From: Cyanoderma ruficeps
Taxonomy: Eukaryota; Chordata; Aves; Passeriformes; Timaliidae
Length of the DNA: 64,000 nucleotides
Direction of reading: 5' to 3'
Assembly (NCBI GenBank): GCA_008694505.1
Contig: VZDJ01007753.1
Location: 10,449,666 to 10,513,665 of the forward strand
The notes below the pieces were generated by a model that saw only the letters and a program-made list of their open reading frames with translations, searched no databases and was not told the origin of the DNA. Below, in pieces: positions 28,614 to 40,680 of the stretch. The position numbers were made by a program, and so were the translations under genes. The first letter of the stretch is position 1. The number at the start of each line of letters is the position of its first letter.

Positions 28614-28942
28614 AAGGCAAGCCCTGCTGTCATTTACACTGATAAGAACCATAATATTTGGAAAAAACCTTTCTGTCTCCTTGGTGCTAAATATCTTACA
28701 TCTTTTCACTCACTCTCTAACTAAATACTTAAACCAAGATTTTTCACAATATCTCATAAAGGTATATTCTAGCAACATCCAAGCTGGTAGAGTTCCTAAA
28801 GCAGAAAGTCACTGAAAGATGAGATATCACGTAGAGGACCACAAATCTCATCTTACTGGCAAAAAAATCCACAAAGGTGGCATGAATTCATCTTGGACAC
28901 GAAAATGATACTAATGGTTCAGTGACAAAAATGGACATGTAA

Positions 28943-29263
28943 CTACCACTAATACTGTGGCTGGGTCTGGGAAGAAGTCAGGATCAAGAGAGCACAGCTG
29001 AAGCGTTTCCTGGCAACTCATTTGCAGAAAGTTCTGCTCTCCGAGCAGCTGGAAGAAATGTCGCAGCTGTTAACAGCCCTGACAACCAACATGCTCTGCT
29101 GAGGATGGCTGCTATGCAAACAGTCCTTTGTGGTATACACAGCATACTCCATTGGCTGTTAAGTGACAAACAAACCAGTTTGGGAATTCCTACGCAAAGA
29201 GTTGTCCTGCTGATACTGGAGAAAGCTGGTTCTAATCCCAGTTTTACAAGCCACACTTCATAA
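28943..29263 (+). other. Stop-free frame of 106 codons without an initiating Met, possible exon or coding relic
   Basis: The frame is open from just after a TAA at 28940-28942 to a TAA at 29261-29263. The only Met codons lie in its second half. Base composition is visibly GC-richer than the surroundings, and the opposite strand is also open over 28984-29319 (111 codons), a pattern sometimes left by former coding sequence. The peptide from about residue 16 (ESTAEAFPGNSFAESSALRA at its start) is not low-complexity. An AG at 28980-28981 (gtcag) could act as an acceptor but has a poor pyrimidine tract, and I see no convincing donor. Family not recognised. Chance remains a realistic explanation. 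Confidence 0.15.
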
Positions 29264-29427
29264 TTAAAAATCAACATGAAGTGCCGTGGGGAAGATTTTA
29301 ATTTTTTATCTGGACTCATTTAGTTGGATCCAAATGTATAGCAAATGACAGAGAAGTGTATAAGGTACAATCTTCTGTGCAAAGTCCTTTAAAGATCTCT
29401 ACTCAGAGGAAAGTAAATCAAAACTTA

Positions 29428-29712
29428 CTGCATTAGCATATGGAAAAGCTCAAACTTTATCAAACATATCCCCAGAAAGATGAGCAAGTCAGGAAGCAAA
29501 AAGCAAAGTAAGTTCCCAATGACAGTGGTAGGTCCCACAATAAATGGGGATGCAAGACATATAAAGACCACAAACATGATGCGCGAGTGATTCTTCTGGT
29601 TCAAGACATGTTCTCTTCCTGAAGTTATAACAGATGGGCCATAATGAACAGATTCCTCAAGTGGGAAAACTGGAAGTTTAAGGTTGGCAAATGAAGTACA
29701 GAATAAATTACT
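29428..29712 (-). other. Weak candidate exon, minus strand, ending at a GTAAGT donor
   Basis: On the minus strand 95 codons are open between stops. Within them, cttccag (exon would start at 29669) and acttcag (start at 29618) are possible acceptors, and the frame runs into GTAAGT (29423-29428), a good donor. The predicted peptide has a polar stretch followed by roughly 40 mostly hydrophobic residues that resemble one or two membrane segments. That hydrophobicity follows automatically from a T-rich strand. Several stop-free runs of this length are expected by chance in six frames here. Family not recognised, and no neighbouring exon of matching phase was established. Confidence 0.12.
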
Positions 29713-29818
29713 TCAATATTATTTGAATGTAGAGTTGGTAAAGGTCTAAACCTATATTTATACACTTGTTTCTCCCTTTAAGAATCACAAGGAATTTTAT
29801 TATAAAGGACCCCAGTTC

Positions 29819-29849
29819 AGAAAAGTATACCCTAGTATAGAAAAGTATA
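29819..29849. repeat. Direct repeat, 20-bp period
   Basis: agaaaagtata occurs at 29819-29829 and 29839-29849. Confidence 0.85.
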
Positions 29850-29899
29850 TGGAAAGCCAAAGTACAACTCTCTAAAAGAGAGAACAATAAAGAGGATTA

Positions 29900-29992
29900 A
29901 GGTTTGGGGAGTTGTTTGGGGGTTTTTGGCAGAGGAGAAATGGTGGGAAGGTTAGGTGTTTTGTTGTGGTTTTTTTTTTTTTCTTTTCTATT
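29900..29992. repeat. G/T-rich low-complexity tract
   Basis: The plus strand is strongly G/T biased, with two G runs of four and five, then a long T run of about 14. The G runs are too few and too far apart for a canonical G-quadruplex. Confidence 0.65.
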
Positions 29993-30424
29993 TCAGTACA
30001 ACAATAGAGAGGCATCAGACAAATTTAAGAATACAATCATCAGGATTCAGAAGGAGGCTGAAATCTGAGGTTAATACTAGATTTCTTGAAAAATCCATTG
30101 GTCAAATTCATTCTATAAGGATCACAAACACTCATCATTTTCCAGCTGCTAAATTCTCAAAAAGATGAGCAACAGCTATTGAGACTCAAAGTATCTGAAA
30201 TAAATGTTCCTTTTGAAATATCTTTAATGATAAAAAATAAACCTGTCCCTCTCATATGCCAGGACACATTGCAATACTGCGATTACAAGAAGGATTTCTT
30301 CTGGCAAATTTTTTTATTTTTTTTTAAGTACTAAGACCTGAACATCCCAATTATGGTATTCAAGTGATTCAAGTGAGTTCTTTTCTGTTTATGGCTGATC
30401 GTATCAAATATCTCATAGTTACAG

Positions 30425-31441
30425 TCAATGACTGATGTCCAAGTGGAGATCAGTGGTGGTCCCCATGTGTTCCTGAAGTGTTCCTCTGGGCCTGGCATTG
30501 GGACCAGCACCGTTTAATATTTTTGTTGGTGACACAGACAATGCACTGAGCACATCTGCACCAGGCTTGCCAACGACACCAAGCTGTGTGGTGCACACTG
30601 GACACTGGAAGGGAGGGATGCCATCCATAAGGACATTAACAGGCTTGAGACGGGGGCCTGTATCAACCTCATTAAGTTCAACAAGACCAGGTGGCAGGTC
30701 GCACACCTGGATCAGGACAATCCCAATACAGGCTGGTCCAGGAATGGATTAAGAGCAGCCCTGACGACTTGGGGTGCTGGTGAATGAGAGGCTGGACATG
30801 ACCCAGCAATGTGCACTCACAGCTCAAAAAGTCAACTGTATCCTGAGCTTCATCAAAATCAGCATGGCCAACAGATTAAAAGAGATATGGGTCTCCCCTT
30901 CTACTCTGCTCGTGTGAGACCTCACCTGGAGTAAGGCATCCAGTTCTGGTCTTCCCAACATAAGAAGGGCATGGACCTATTGGAGCGTGTCCAGCAGACA
31001 CACTGATGTTGGCCAGAAGGATGGAGCACTTCTCCTATGAAGACAGGCAAAGAGAGTCGAAGATATTTAGCCTGAAGAAGAAAAGGCTCAGGGGAGAGCT
31101 CAGCATGTACCTTAAGAGGGCCTACAAGAAAGAGGGTGGGCAACTTTTCATAAGGGTATGTAGTGTTAGGACAAAGAGGAATAGATATAAACTGAAAAAA
31201 AGTAGAATTAGATGAGACAGTAGGAAGAAATTCTTTATTATGAGGGTGGCAAGGCACTGGAACACACTGTCCAGAAAAGTTGTAATGTTCCACTCCTGAT
31301 AGTGTTCAAGGCCAGGTTGGATGAAGGTTTTGAACAACCAAGTGTAGTGGAAGGTGTCCCTATCCATGGCAGGGGCATTGGAACTAGATGATCATTAAGG
31401 TCCTTGCCAACCCAAAGTATTTTATGATTATATGGTTCCAT
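30425..31441 (+). mobile_element. 5'-truncated CR1 LINE, about 1.0 kb (end of ORF2 plus 3' UTR), plus strand
   Basis: This is the best-preserved CR1 by content. It starts within the reverse-transcriptase region ('ccaagtggagatcagtgg', 'gggaccagcaccgttt'). It then passes the catalytic block, where the frame reads L-A-N-D-T-K-L-C-G-A (30566-30595) in place of the usual F-A-D-D. After that it continues through a 'ttcaacaagacc' block, 'tctactctgctcgtgtgag', 'cctcacctggagtaa' and 'gcctgaagaag'. The 3' UTR contains 'aggaagaaattctttatta', 'ccatggcagggg' and 'aggtccttgccaaccc', and the tail ttttatgattatatgg is a decayed repeat unit. The RT frame is interrupted by stops and shifts and encodes no functional protein. 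Truncation at the 5' end is normal for LINE insertion. All short open frames on both strands inside these coordinates are parts of this element. Confidence 0.95.
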
Positions 31442-34400
31442 AATTTCTCAGATGAGAAGTGAAACATTATAATTCTTAAATGTTAGATTAAAAGAAAAAT
31501 ATTTTATCTTCAAACTGTTCCATATTATTCCTCATTAGAACAACACAAATTTCAATATCAGGTACAAAATATCTTGTGAAAGCACAGTGGTCATAGTTCA
31601 AATCTTCCATTCAGAAAGTTCATTTAAATAATGAGCCTCTGTAGAATGTCAGCAATCTAAGAACACCCACATGAATTCCCCAAGATTGTGTGTTATTCTA
31701 TAGAATGTAAGAAGAATTATCACACCCAATTAAATATCACAGATACAAAGAGCTTTTGTTGACCTTATGGCAGCCTTTGAGTTTTGAAGTTTATCTTCAA
31801 ACTAGCTATTTATATCAATAAACAAATAAAGTCTGATTCTTCACCATAGAAATTTCAGACCTTTTTTTTCTCAAACTGTTATCATCATCATAGCTAGAAA
31901 AAGTGAAATGTATGTGTAAACTAGCTACAAATGCAAGGTGGTAAAGAATTGGGTTTTGCAGGATTAAACACTCAATTTACATTAATTTTCCTTGACATAC
32001 ATTGTAACAAAATATTTAGGGGAAAGCAAATTTGAATTAAGTGTCATCTAAATCTAGGTCCCAAAGATACCAGAAATTCCAGGTTCAGAAACTTTTCTTG
32101 TAGAAAAGAATGAAATTTATAGTAATATCTACTTTACCTGAATATTACAAGTAATAGTTTTTAAACATTGAAATTACTGAACACATATAAACTGTTTCTG
32201 TCCCTTTCTCTTCATATAATTTAACTGGCATCCTAAATTTCTCAGTATGACCTGTGGTTTCCTGTTTGCTAGTTTCACCCTTGCATTAGAGCTCAATACT
32301 TCCCTGAAACAATTATTTTTTATCAAAATACCGGCACAGATCCAAATACCTAAGGGGGACAAGTTTGGTGTTTTAGCCAGCTACGACTAGCTGAATGATT
32401 TATAGGTCGTTCACAGAGGAGGTGGGATCACTCACTACCTTCCTTGGTTTACAGTCAAACCACTTGTAGCTATCCCATTGAATAGATACTTTTTGTTAGC
32501 TATTAATTTCAGAGCACTACTTCTACTCTGGAAATCGTTTCTTCTAGACTGTTTCTGCTGGATTTTCATTTCTTGAGAACTTTCTAGTAATAAGCACCAC
32601 AGGTATTCTGTAAACATGTGTTTCTAGGACAACTATACACTGATATTTGTATAACCTGACCAGATACACCAGATGGCTTAATTATAAAAAAAAAATTGCC
32701 AACTAAACATTACTTCTTGTTTTATACATGCATTTTCCTGGCAATAACTTGTCTTTCCAAGCAAAACACCTTTGTGTAATAGCTTATTATATTCCTTGAG
32801 AAACAAGTAATCCTTTAACCTGCGGCGTTTGGGCCATCATTATTTATCAACCACATTTACTAAAACTGACCAAATGACCCTTTGGAAAACCAAAAGAGAA
32901 AAAATACTTTTAAACTACAGAATAGTACATGTAGGATGGACATTATTTGTTATTCATGATGATCTTCCATTTTAAGTCATACACAGAAGCGACTGAAAGC
33001 AGGAAATATTATGCACAACACAACATAGGCTGTGAATTCTGCCCCCATGCAATTCATGGAAAAGGAGTAGTTAATTTCTTATTAATCTAGTGACCTCCCA
33101 CAGTGTGTGGCTGCAGAATTTATTAATTTTGGCTTTTAATAGCCTTTTATTCCTTGATATATTTCTCTAGGTATAACTTTAAAAGTAATCTCCAATATAT
33201 ATACAGTACATGATATATTGGAAAAACACTATTTGAAAGTATTAGAGAATGCTTTTCACCAGGAGAAATGGGACCCTACCCTGAAAAGTTTATTGTCCAC
33301 CAAGCACAGATATATTGGTCAGCAAAAAATGTACCTTCTCATCTGTTTTACCTAAAGAAGCTGCATCTGATCTGGGTGGGGTTTCAGTCTGTGGATATAT
33401 TTGAATTGACTCTTCTCTGATATTCACATTTCTTCACACACATCTTACCTCTAACATTCACACAGTAAAGGGAAACTAGTTACCAGATTTACGATAATGA
33501 AAGGGATCATTTTCCTTTTTATTTTTTCTTTTTATTATCCTTGGTTTTTGATTGATAGTCTTCAATAAAATACAAATCCATCACTATGGAAGAGACACAT
33601 GTTTTGCAAACTGCGAATTTAGTCCAGAGCTGGAGAGGGTTACAAAACTTGACTTAGTACCTTCATTCCCTTTAAGTACCTTCACACAACCTTTACGTTC
33701 TGTGCCCACAACATCACAGCTTTCATCTATGTTTTTACATAACTACTCAGGTATGCCTTTTTTTTTCTTTTTTTAAAGGAAAACACAACCATTCATATAG
33801 TCTATATAAAATATATTCAAACATTAAATATATTCTTTCTGAATTTGGATAGTGAGATATGATGCAGCTGACCTCCAACATCACACCATTCATAGGACTT
33901 TTAATAGGCAAGGAACAGATACATGGAGAAGCAGCCAGCCCAGAAGAGATATGCATTCTCAAAGTATTTGGAGGAACTTTGCTTTCTCAGACACTCTCCC
34001 CATGCCATATATCTCATTGCATTCTCTGGAGCATGGAAGGTGCCACAAAGGTGTTTTTATCTAGGAAAGCTGGTTTTAAATCACCCTCGTATTCCTTTCA
34101 GCTTTTTATCTGGCTATTACATGAAAATGAGCCTTTCTGCATCACTTGCCTTAAACCTGTATTTCATCCTAGGTGCAAAGCAGTCTTTAAACCCCCCCAC
34201 CAATGCTTAGATTGTACCAACAAATGCCATAACCAAAAGTATAGAGTATTAATCTGAATCATGGTGTGTCTTACAGTCTGAAGGCAGCAAGTGGTGTGAG
34301 GTAATTACAGACAGCTGAATTATCTGGATGCTACACACAGGGAAGCTGTGTTCTGCTAGTGGGAAAGTAAAACCAACACAAAACAACAACAAACCCTGTT

Positions 34401-34697
34401 AACATATTACTTCTCCCCACCTACCTTCCCATCTTAACTATTTTTAAAAGAAATTTGTACACCTCCCTGCCTCATACACACGCTTTTGATGGAATCTGGA
34501 ACGTGAATGAGAAAGGAATAGGATACAACCATAAAAGGCACACAACAAACACAATATGAAAATTTCAAATAGACAATTACAATTCCTAAACTCCCAAACA
34601 ACATTTTCACATCTAAATATAGTCTAATTATGATTTGGACTTTGGTAAAATGCTCATGCCTACATCCCAAGAGGGCACACAGGTGTACTGCTGCCAA

Positions 34698-34729
34698 GTC
34701 ATTCAGCACAGGTGAGGCTTCACCTGGAA
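34698..34729 (+). mobile_element. Possible very short CR1 scrap
   Basis: The words tcattcagcacaggtgagg and cttcacctgg resemble the CR1 ORF2 block 'tactctgcactggtgagg' followed by 'cctcacctgg'. The similarity stops abruptly on both sides, so this may be coincidence. Confidence 0.25.
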
Positions 34730-37700
34730 AATAGAATCAAAGAATTTATATCTGTCACTGTGTTCACCACACCTCTCTCCCTCTCAGCATGCTCTACAGC
34801 AGAGCATTTCACAGTGTTCAGCTGCACAGAGTGCTGGCACTGCACTGGAGCTCTGATCCAGCATCATGCTTAAACATGTACTTAATCTTAAATGTCAGAG
34901 ACATCACAGAATGCATGAATGGGTTGTGAAGGGAGGCCCAGAGTGCAGCCTGAAGGGCAAAGCAGTCACCTGCCAGCATTGCTCACTCAAGAAAAATCTA
35001 CAGGGCTGATCTGGCATATACGTGTTGCTATTTAAAAGAAGTAACAGTGGATATTCCAAATGCTCACCCCAAGTGCACAAACCAAATACTGTGCATCCTC
35101 TATAGGAAAGCTGTCTGCTTTTGCAGCAGTAAATTCAGGATGGAAAAAAAAAACCCTGTTTCTGCTTATCAAAGGTCTTTCTTACACTGATATCTAAAAG
35201 AATTCTTAGGTCCCCAAATACAATTAACAATCGGGTTTGCAGTAATTTAATTTCAGCCTTAAGCATAGTCTGTCTGAAAGGACAGATTTTAGTACTAAGA
35301 ACAGTCTGGAGCTCAGATTATGCAGCAGTGTTGATTTTAGTAGTATTATTCCTGTGTACATGGTATATATATCCTGTATATGCTCACAAGTTGTACTGTA
35401 TAATGTTTTAAAATCATGCTGCTGAGGTTCTGTAGGAAATATGCTCCCTCACCCCCTTCCTGGACACACTGAACCAAGTGGAATCAGCATCCAGGTTCTT
35501 AGTCATGTAACAGTTTCATATGGGCACTGGGAGCAAACATATTGTGGGAATGACATCAACACTGCAGAAAGGTTAACAAAATATTACCAAAGACAGACAT
35601 TTCTTCAAAACCCTCAAAGATTCACACAGACTTCCAATGAAACTATTCATATCTTTGTCAAATTTGCGCATTGAGAAAACATTCAGCATATCCTAAATTA
35701 TTCCTTCTATTTCATCGGGAGGAAAAAATCTTCTGCCTTTTTCCTGTAATCTTTGTAGTGATTTCTCACTAAATAACACCATTTCTGCCTCAGCCTCATA
35801 TAGTCTTCAATATTTTTACACAGTTTTGCTTAAAAAACCAAAATTATTTCATGTTTCTTTGTGAGTCTGTTTCCTTCCAAATAACCTCATTCTGAACACA
35901 TAAATTTTGCAGAACAAGATGCTGTTCAAGGCAAAGAAACAGAAAAAATCTCTAAATCATTAATTGAGAATATTTTTCAATCCACACAACTACTTCATTA
36001 ATTGATTTAGTCATCAACAAGGGGGGTGGGAAGGGGCAAGTCTTACTTGAGATCTTGTGAGCCCTTCCCTGACAAGATCTACTGACAAAGAATAAACATG
36101 CAGATATGAAAGTGCTGGCCACATGAGAAAAGACTTTATGAGGAGGTGTTACTGTTATCATTATGTACCATGGCATCTTAGACAAAATATCTTGATGTAT
36201 CTCACCCAGTGTTTTTGCACTACAGTTCTATTTCAGCTCTAGTTTGTATTTTAACAAAATATTTTCATTTTAGAAGTGATTGATAATCACCACATCTGTA
36301 GGTACCTCTCAGTGTCGATTACCAATTTAGATTAAAAAGGTTGTCCTACCTCGACCTAGAATTCAGGCTATCTAAACACTCTGGTACCTACATGTATGTA
36401 GTCTGATTTCTAGAGTTGTTAAACCTTGCTATTTAAGGAAACTATGACAGTTAAGTATCAAGCACTTAAAAGCTAAATCAAGACATCCAGAGATTCTTGA
36501 TTTCACTACAAACCGTCTTGTAGATGTAAGTGACTGGAAGCTTGCGAAGAAGTCATGGAATCTTAGATCATTCTGTTCAGTGACTCAGCTGGAGGCTGAC
36601 ATGGTGGTAGATAAGCATCTCAGACTATATTAAAACATGCTACAAGAGTCAGGAGTATTATAATTTTCCAGTGAGTTACAGTCAAAGAATTTTGCCAAGT
36701 CTCACAATCACCATTTTAGGAAGAAGTGCAACTAGAGGCAAAGGTTAACCCATCAAATGTGAATGACTCACAGACACAGTTGTGGGCCAAAGAGGTTTTT
36801 TCCTCTATATATTGAGAATGTGAATTGGATTGATGAGCAGCAATCATTCCTCCTCCATCTTAAAAAGAAAAAAAAATGTTTTGAGCATGATCATGTGAGC
36901 CCTAAATAGCAAGACATTGCTTCTCTCCCTGAGGGAACTCTGGGGAAGGTTTGACCAGGTGTGCTGTCTGACCTGGAGTGTCCTGCCTTCTTACAGAGGC
37001 TACATCATCTGTGAGACATCAGACCTAAGAGCATGACACTGTTCACACTTCTTTCACTTCAACCCCCTTCCTCCCACTTACAGCCCTGTTCTAGGCATTG
37101 TTTTTCACACATGAATGTCAGAAGCATTATAAAACTCTTTCTAGAAACACCAACGATTATAAAAAAGTGTCTCATTCTTCCCACATAGGAGCTATGAAAA
37201 TGGAATTAATGTGATACTCATTCTAAGGCAGCAAGCCTTCCCAAGAGTCAACGTACACTGACAGCAGTTTGGGCTCAACATCACAATGAGTTCACCTGGT
37301 TTCCAATTAATACAAATGCAACAAGCTTACTTTTGTCAGCCTGCAATGCCACACATATCTATTCAATTTTAAGTGTTGGAACAGATTCAGAAATCAGAAG
37401 TTTGTCACCACCACTTTCTGTCAACATTTCCAAGCTATTTTAGACTATTTTGCCTTAGGTTCAAAGCAAGAAAAGCAGTAATATTTTTCATCTCAGTACT
37501 AATTCAATACTTCATGTCAGAGGGTACAGTTGTGATGACAGTAACGCTGATGTTCCCCTGCTGTAGATCCATCTATTACAATTTCCATGTATAGATGAGA
37601 CGAAATTGAGAAACATCCAAAATAAAACTATTTACAAAAACAAACTATCTCCAAAAACAATTTGCAAGAAAACTCCAAATTTCATGAATGTATTTGTTAT

Positions 37701-38586
37701 GCAAATAATTATGGCTTTACTCCTGTAATATTAGTTCACTGCAAATTATTTTCACAGTGCTTGGTTAGCATACAATTTATTATGCAATTGTGAAGTGTTT
37801 TCTTGGAGTGATTTTCTTTATCAGTTTGTATTATTTAGATACTCTGTTTCCTTCCATCACAAGATGTTTTTGTTTTCTGTCACCTACTGGGAAGTATGAT
37901 GTGTCAAAACTGACTGTTGGCTAAAATATACTTTTTTTTTTATGATACAGAATCTTAAATAATGTACTTTTATCATTGTTATCATGCTTTAACTTGTCCT
38001 CTTACTGTGTTTTCTAATATGGATTTTCAAACCATTAATATAGAATACAAAAAATATTATAATCAAAGTTTTTTGGTTTTTTATCTCTCTCCAATTTTAG
38101 CACAGTCAGATGTACAAAATATTTTTAACTGGAAAATACTTTTCTTTAAGCTCCTTCAAGCCTTTATACTTTATAAAAACATCGATGGTTATCAAATGTT
38201 CTGCAAAAGGTGTTGGAGACTACCTAAATCCCTTTTCCTCTTAATATCATAACTCTCAATCATTATAAAAATATTTTGGTGTTTATTTTTGGGGGGGGTT
38301 ATTTTTTATGTAGTTTTGTTTACTACATGTAGTTCTAGAAGATAATACACTTGGATTAATGCAGTATTTTTGCTTTTAAAAAACTAGCTAGTGGATCATA
38401 CTCTTACCACAGATGAAATGTAGAAATGTAAAAATCAAGATCATGTACAGCTTTCAAAACACAAAAAAAACCCCACCCTATCTATTTAGAAATAAATAAT
38501 TTCAATTGCTGTGGAAACTGCTTGTTTATTGGATCTCACACTTAAAGAACAGAATCACTTCTTCAAAATACAATGTATTTGTTTGC

Positions 38587-38613
38587 TTAAGATTGGCATT
38601 AAGGATTGGCTTA
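38587..38613. repeat. Imperfect 12-bp tandem duplication
   Basis: ttaagattggca is followed by ttaaggattggc and then ttaag. It is a small slippage-type duplication. Confidence 0.7.
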
Positions 38614-38897
38614 AGAATATAAGTGAAATACTACCCAGTTTTAAAGTGTGAGTATCTTCACATAAAAGTATTGCATCTTATGCAAGTCAGATATTGTATA
38701 TTTTCTTCTGATATAATTTAAATGCTCTAAATCAACTTTTGGATACACTTAACTGATTCCAGGGATGACATTAGAACTTAAATTTTAATACTTTGAGTCA
38801 CATTATAGTCTATTAATTAGATGCCTGAGTAACCTAAAATTGATGGCAAGGATATACCCCTGAATATCAACTCCTCTCACTATGAAGAAATGAAAAT

Positions 38898-38918
38898 AAC
38901 TTTTTTTTAAAAAAAGTT
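38898..38918. repeat. T/A palindrome, 10-bp arms
   Basis: aacttttttt and aaaaaaagtt form a perfect inverted repeat around one extra T. With a T run opposite an A run, this is a hairpin-prone low-complexity site. Confidence 0.85.
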
Positions 38919-39396
38919 TGCTGTATAAAAGAAAAAAAAGTTCAGACTTTAGAATCTGAAAAATATTATCACACATTAAGGACTATCAGCAGTGTATTAC
39001 ATAGCCATTAAGCAAAAATGCATATTCATGAAACAAGGCCATTACACTAATAAAATGAAGCAATAGCGTATTTAATCAAGCTTAGAACTAACTCTCTAGA
39101 CTACAAATTTGAATAATTCTCCAGGTAAAGGTATTCAACATGTAGTGGCACAAAGCATGCTTACCTAGTTCCCATTATTCCACAGTGAAGTTAATGGTAC
39201 TGCTTCTCTATCTAATTGAGGCCAAAAAAAACCCTGAAAATCACTCAAACTAGTCTTCAGCAAAGCCTTCTGATTCTCAATACAAACACAATATCAGAGA
39301 AAAATTCATATGAGTAAATATAAATCTTAATGAAATTCACAATTCATCTCCTGTTGGAAGAATAACACTAGGATTTGATTAGTGTAAATAAGACAA

Positions 39397-39710
39397 GAAT
39401 CATAATCATAGAATGAGTTGGATTGTAAGGAACCTTAAAGGCCAATTTGTTGCAACTCTTTCCCTCCCATAAGCAGGGACATCTTTCACTAGACCAAGTT
39501 GCTCAGAGTCCCATTCAGTCACGCCTTGAACACTTCCAGGCATGGGGCATTCACAACTTCTGGAGGCAACTGGTACTAGTGCCTCACCACTCTCAATAAA
39601 GAATTTTTTCCTAATGTCTAATCTAAACCTACTCTGTTCCAACTTAAAACCATTCCTCCTTGCCCTGTCATTCCATGTTCTTGTAAATAGTGTCTCTTCA
39701 TCTTTGTTGT
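39397..39710 (-). mobile_element. CR1 LINE 3' end, minus strand
   Basis: On the plus strand the element opens with its reverse-complemented tail (gaatcataatcatagaatg). It then follows the CR1 3' UTR in order: 'aaggaaccttaaaggcc', 'cccataagcagggacatc', 'actagaccaagttgctcag', 'gccttgaacacttccaggc', 'agtgcctcaccactctc', 'aaagaattttttcctaatg' and 'cttgccctgtcattcc'. Similarity becomes doubtful after about 39710. Scattered CR1-like words continue to about 39830 (ttgaggtcatc, aaggctcctc), so the real insertion may be longer. It is non-coding and diverged. Confidence 0.93.
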
Positions 39711-40016
39711 GTGTAAATATTTATCATATCATGCTATTCTGGCAATTATTTTGAGGTCATCTTTACTATCAAGGCTCCTCATTGTTAAAGTGAACTCTAG
39801 TGAAGTGTTTTTGATGCTCTTCATTCCTGTATCTCACAGTGAAGAGCTGGATGGCTTACAACATTCCATAAGTGCCTGCAAGGGCTCTTCTCTGAAAGAA
39901 TTTCATAAACTCCACTGATCAGGAGGTCACTTGCAAACATACCGTGACCATATTTACATATGCATCTCATGCTTCTGTTTTATACATGTCTGTACAGGAC
40001 TTAGAAGTAGAGAAAG

Positions 40017-40240
40017 ACAGATCCTTAGTGGGTGTTAGTTTATCCACCCTCTCACCCTCAGTTTCTGGTGACTGGTGGGGGAACCACTCTTAGTGCAACA
40101 CGGTGCAATATCTCCTGTCCAGCCCTCAGGGGGTCTGAGAATCTTGAAGAGAAATGATGGTGCAGCATTGGAAACCCAAATCATAACCAGGCTCCAGTTG
40201 GTTGGGTAGGGAGCAATAATCTGCCCCAAGATGAAGCCAC
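40017..40240. other. GC-richer block of unknown origin
   Basis: The block is clearly less AT-rich than its flanks and begins about 300 bp beyond the end of the 39.4-kb CR1. A minus-strand open frame of 64 codons (40035-40229) spans it, with no recognised domain. The abrupt composition change suggests an old repeat fragment or a constrained element. It does not match CR1 as far as I can see. Confidence 0.3.
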
Positions 40241-40680
40241 ATTTTTAGTTCTATGATCATCAGGCAACTCTTTAGTCAATGATGTATTTACTACAGTGAT
40301 CATACTCAAATCTATTTAAATCAAATATATGAACCGTTATTGGCTAGGACTAAAATAGAACCACAACAGCTTCACACACAGCTGAATTCCAACTAGAACT
40401 TTTGAATCTGCTTTGTTTGCTTCCCTAAAAATGACTTTGTAGTCTATGTCTAATTTAGATCATGAAGCTCACACAGAGAAATTTGGTAGCAATCAGGTGT
40501 GAATAAAGGATGTAGAAAGTTATCCATTATATAGTCTCACAATCTGGATGTCCCCTCTAACTGAGCCTTCACAGCAGCAAGATGTTTTAATGCTTTTATA
40601 ACGAATGCTAGAGCTTTTCAAACACTTTCATATAAATGGAGAATGAAGGTTATCAAGATTTTGTTGTCTGATGAGGACAA

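Larger units (their letters stand above)
11119..30424. other. AT-rich unique sequence with low-complexity tracts, no confirmed gene
   Basis: This stretch has no recognisable transposon. It carries several simple or biased tracts and a perfect hairpin, listed separately. Four open frames (19528-20013, 21749-21883, 28943-29263 and 29428-29712) are listed separately as weak candidates. Apart from these I see nothing that supports a gene, RNA or mobile element. Confidence 0.55.
31442..39396. other. AT-rich unique sequence, no gene recognised
   Basis: Open frames reach at most 132 codons (33859-34257, plus). Three overlapping plus-strand frames are open together at 33852-34257, which does not look like single-frame constraint. 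A locally CpG-containing, less AT-rich stretch lies near 32818-32885. A G run of eight lies at 38291-38298. No RNA gene and no confident transposon was seen. One possible CR1 scrap at 34698-34729 is listed separately. Confidence 0.55.

Noticed and set aside
28489..28815. 108-codon plus-strand frame with a Phe/Tyr-rich, membrane-like centre
   Set aside because: The hydrophobic part is the translation of a T-rich low-complexity tract at 28567-28613. There is no start context, domain or conservation evidence.
29900..29960. G/T-rich stretch considered as a G-quadruplex
   Set aside because: The G tracts are too few and the loops too long.
30425..31441. Several ATG-initiated open frames on both strands (for example 30498-30752 plus, 30922-31293 minus)
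   Set aside because: They all lie inside the CR1 copy. The minus-strand ones are antisense, and the plus-strand ones are out-of-frame or broken pieces of ORF2 and the 3' UTR.
33852..34257. Three overlapping plus-strand open frames up to 132 codons
   Set aside because: Being open in all three phases indicates few stop words locally rather than coding constraint in one frame.
36021..36036. G-rich run considered as a G-quadruplex
   Set aside because: Only three separated G tracts are present, so the canonical four-tract pattern is not met.
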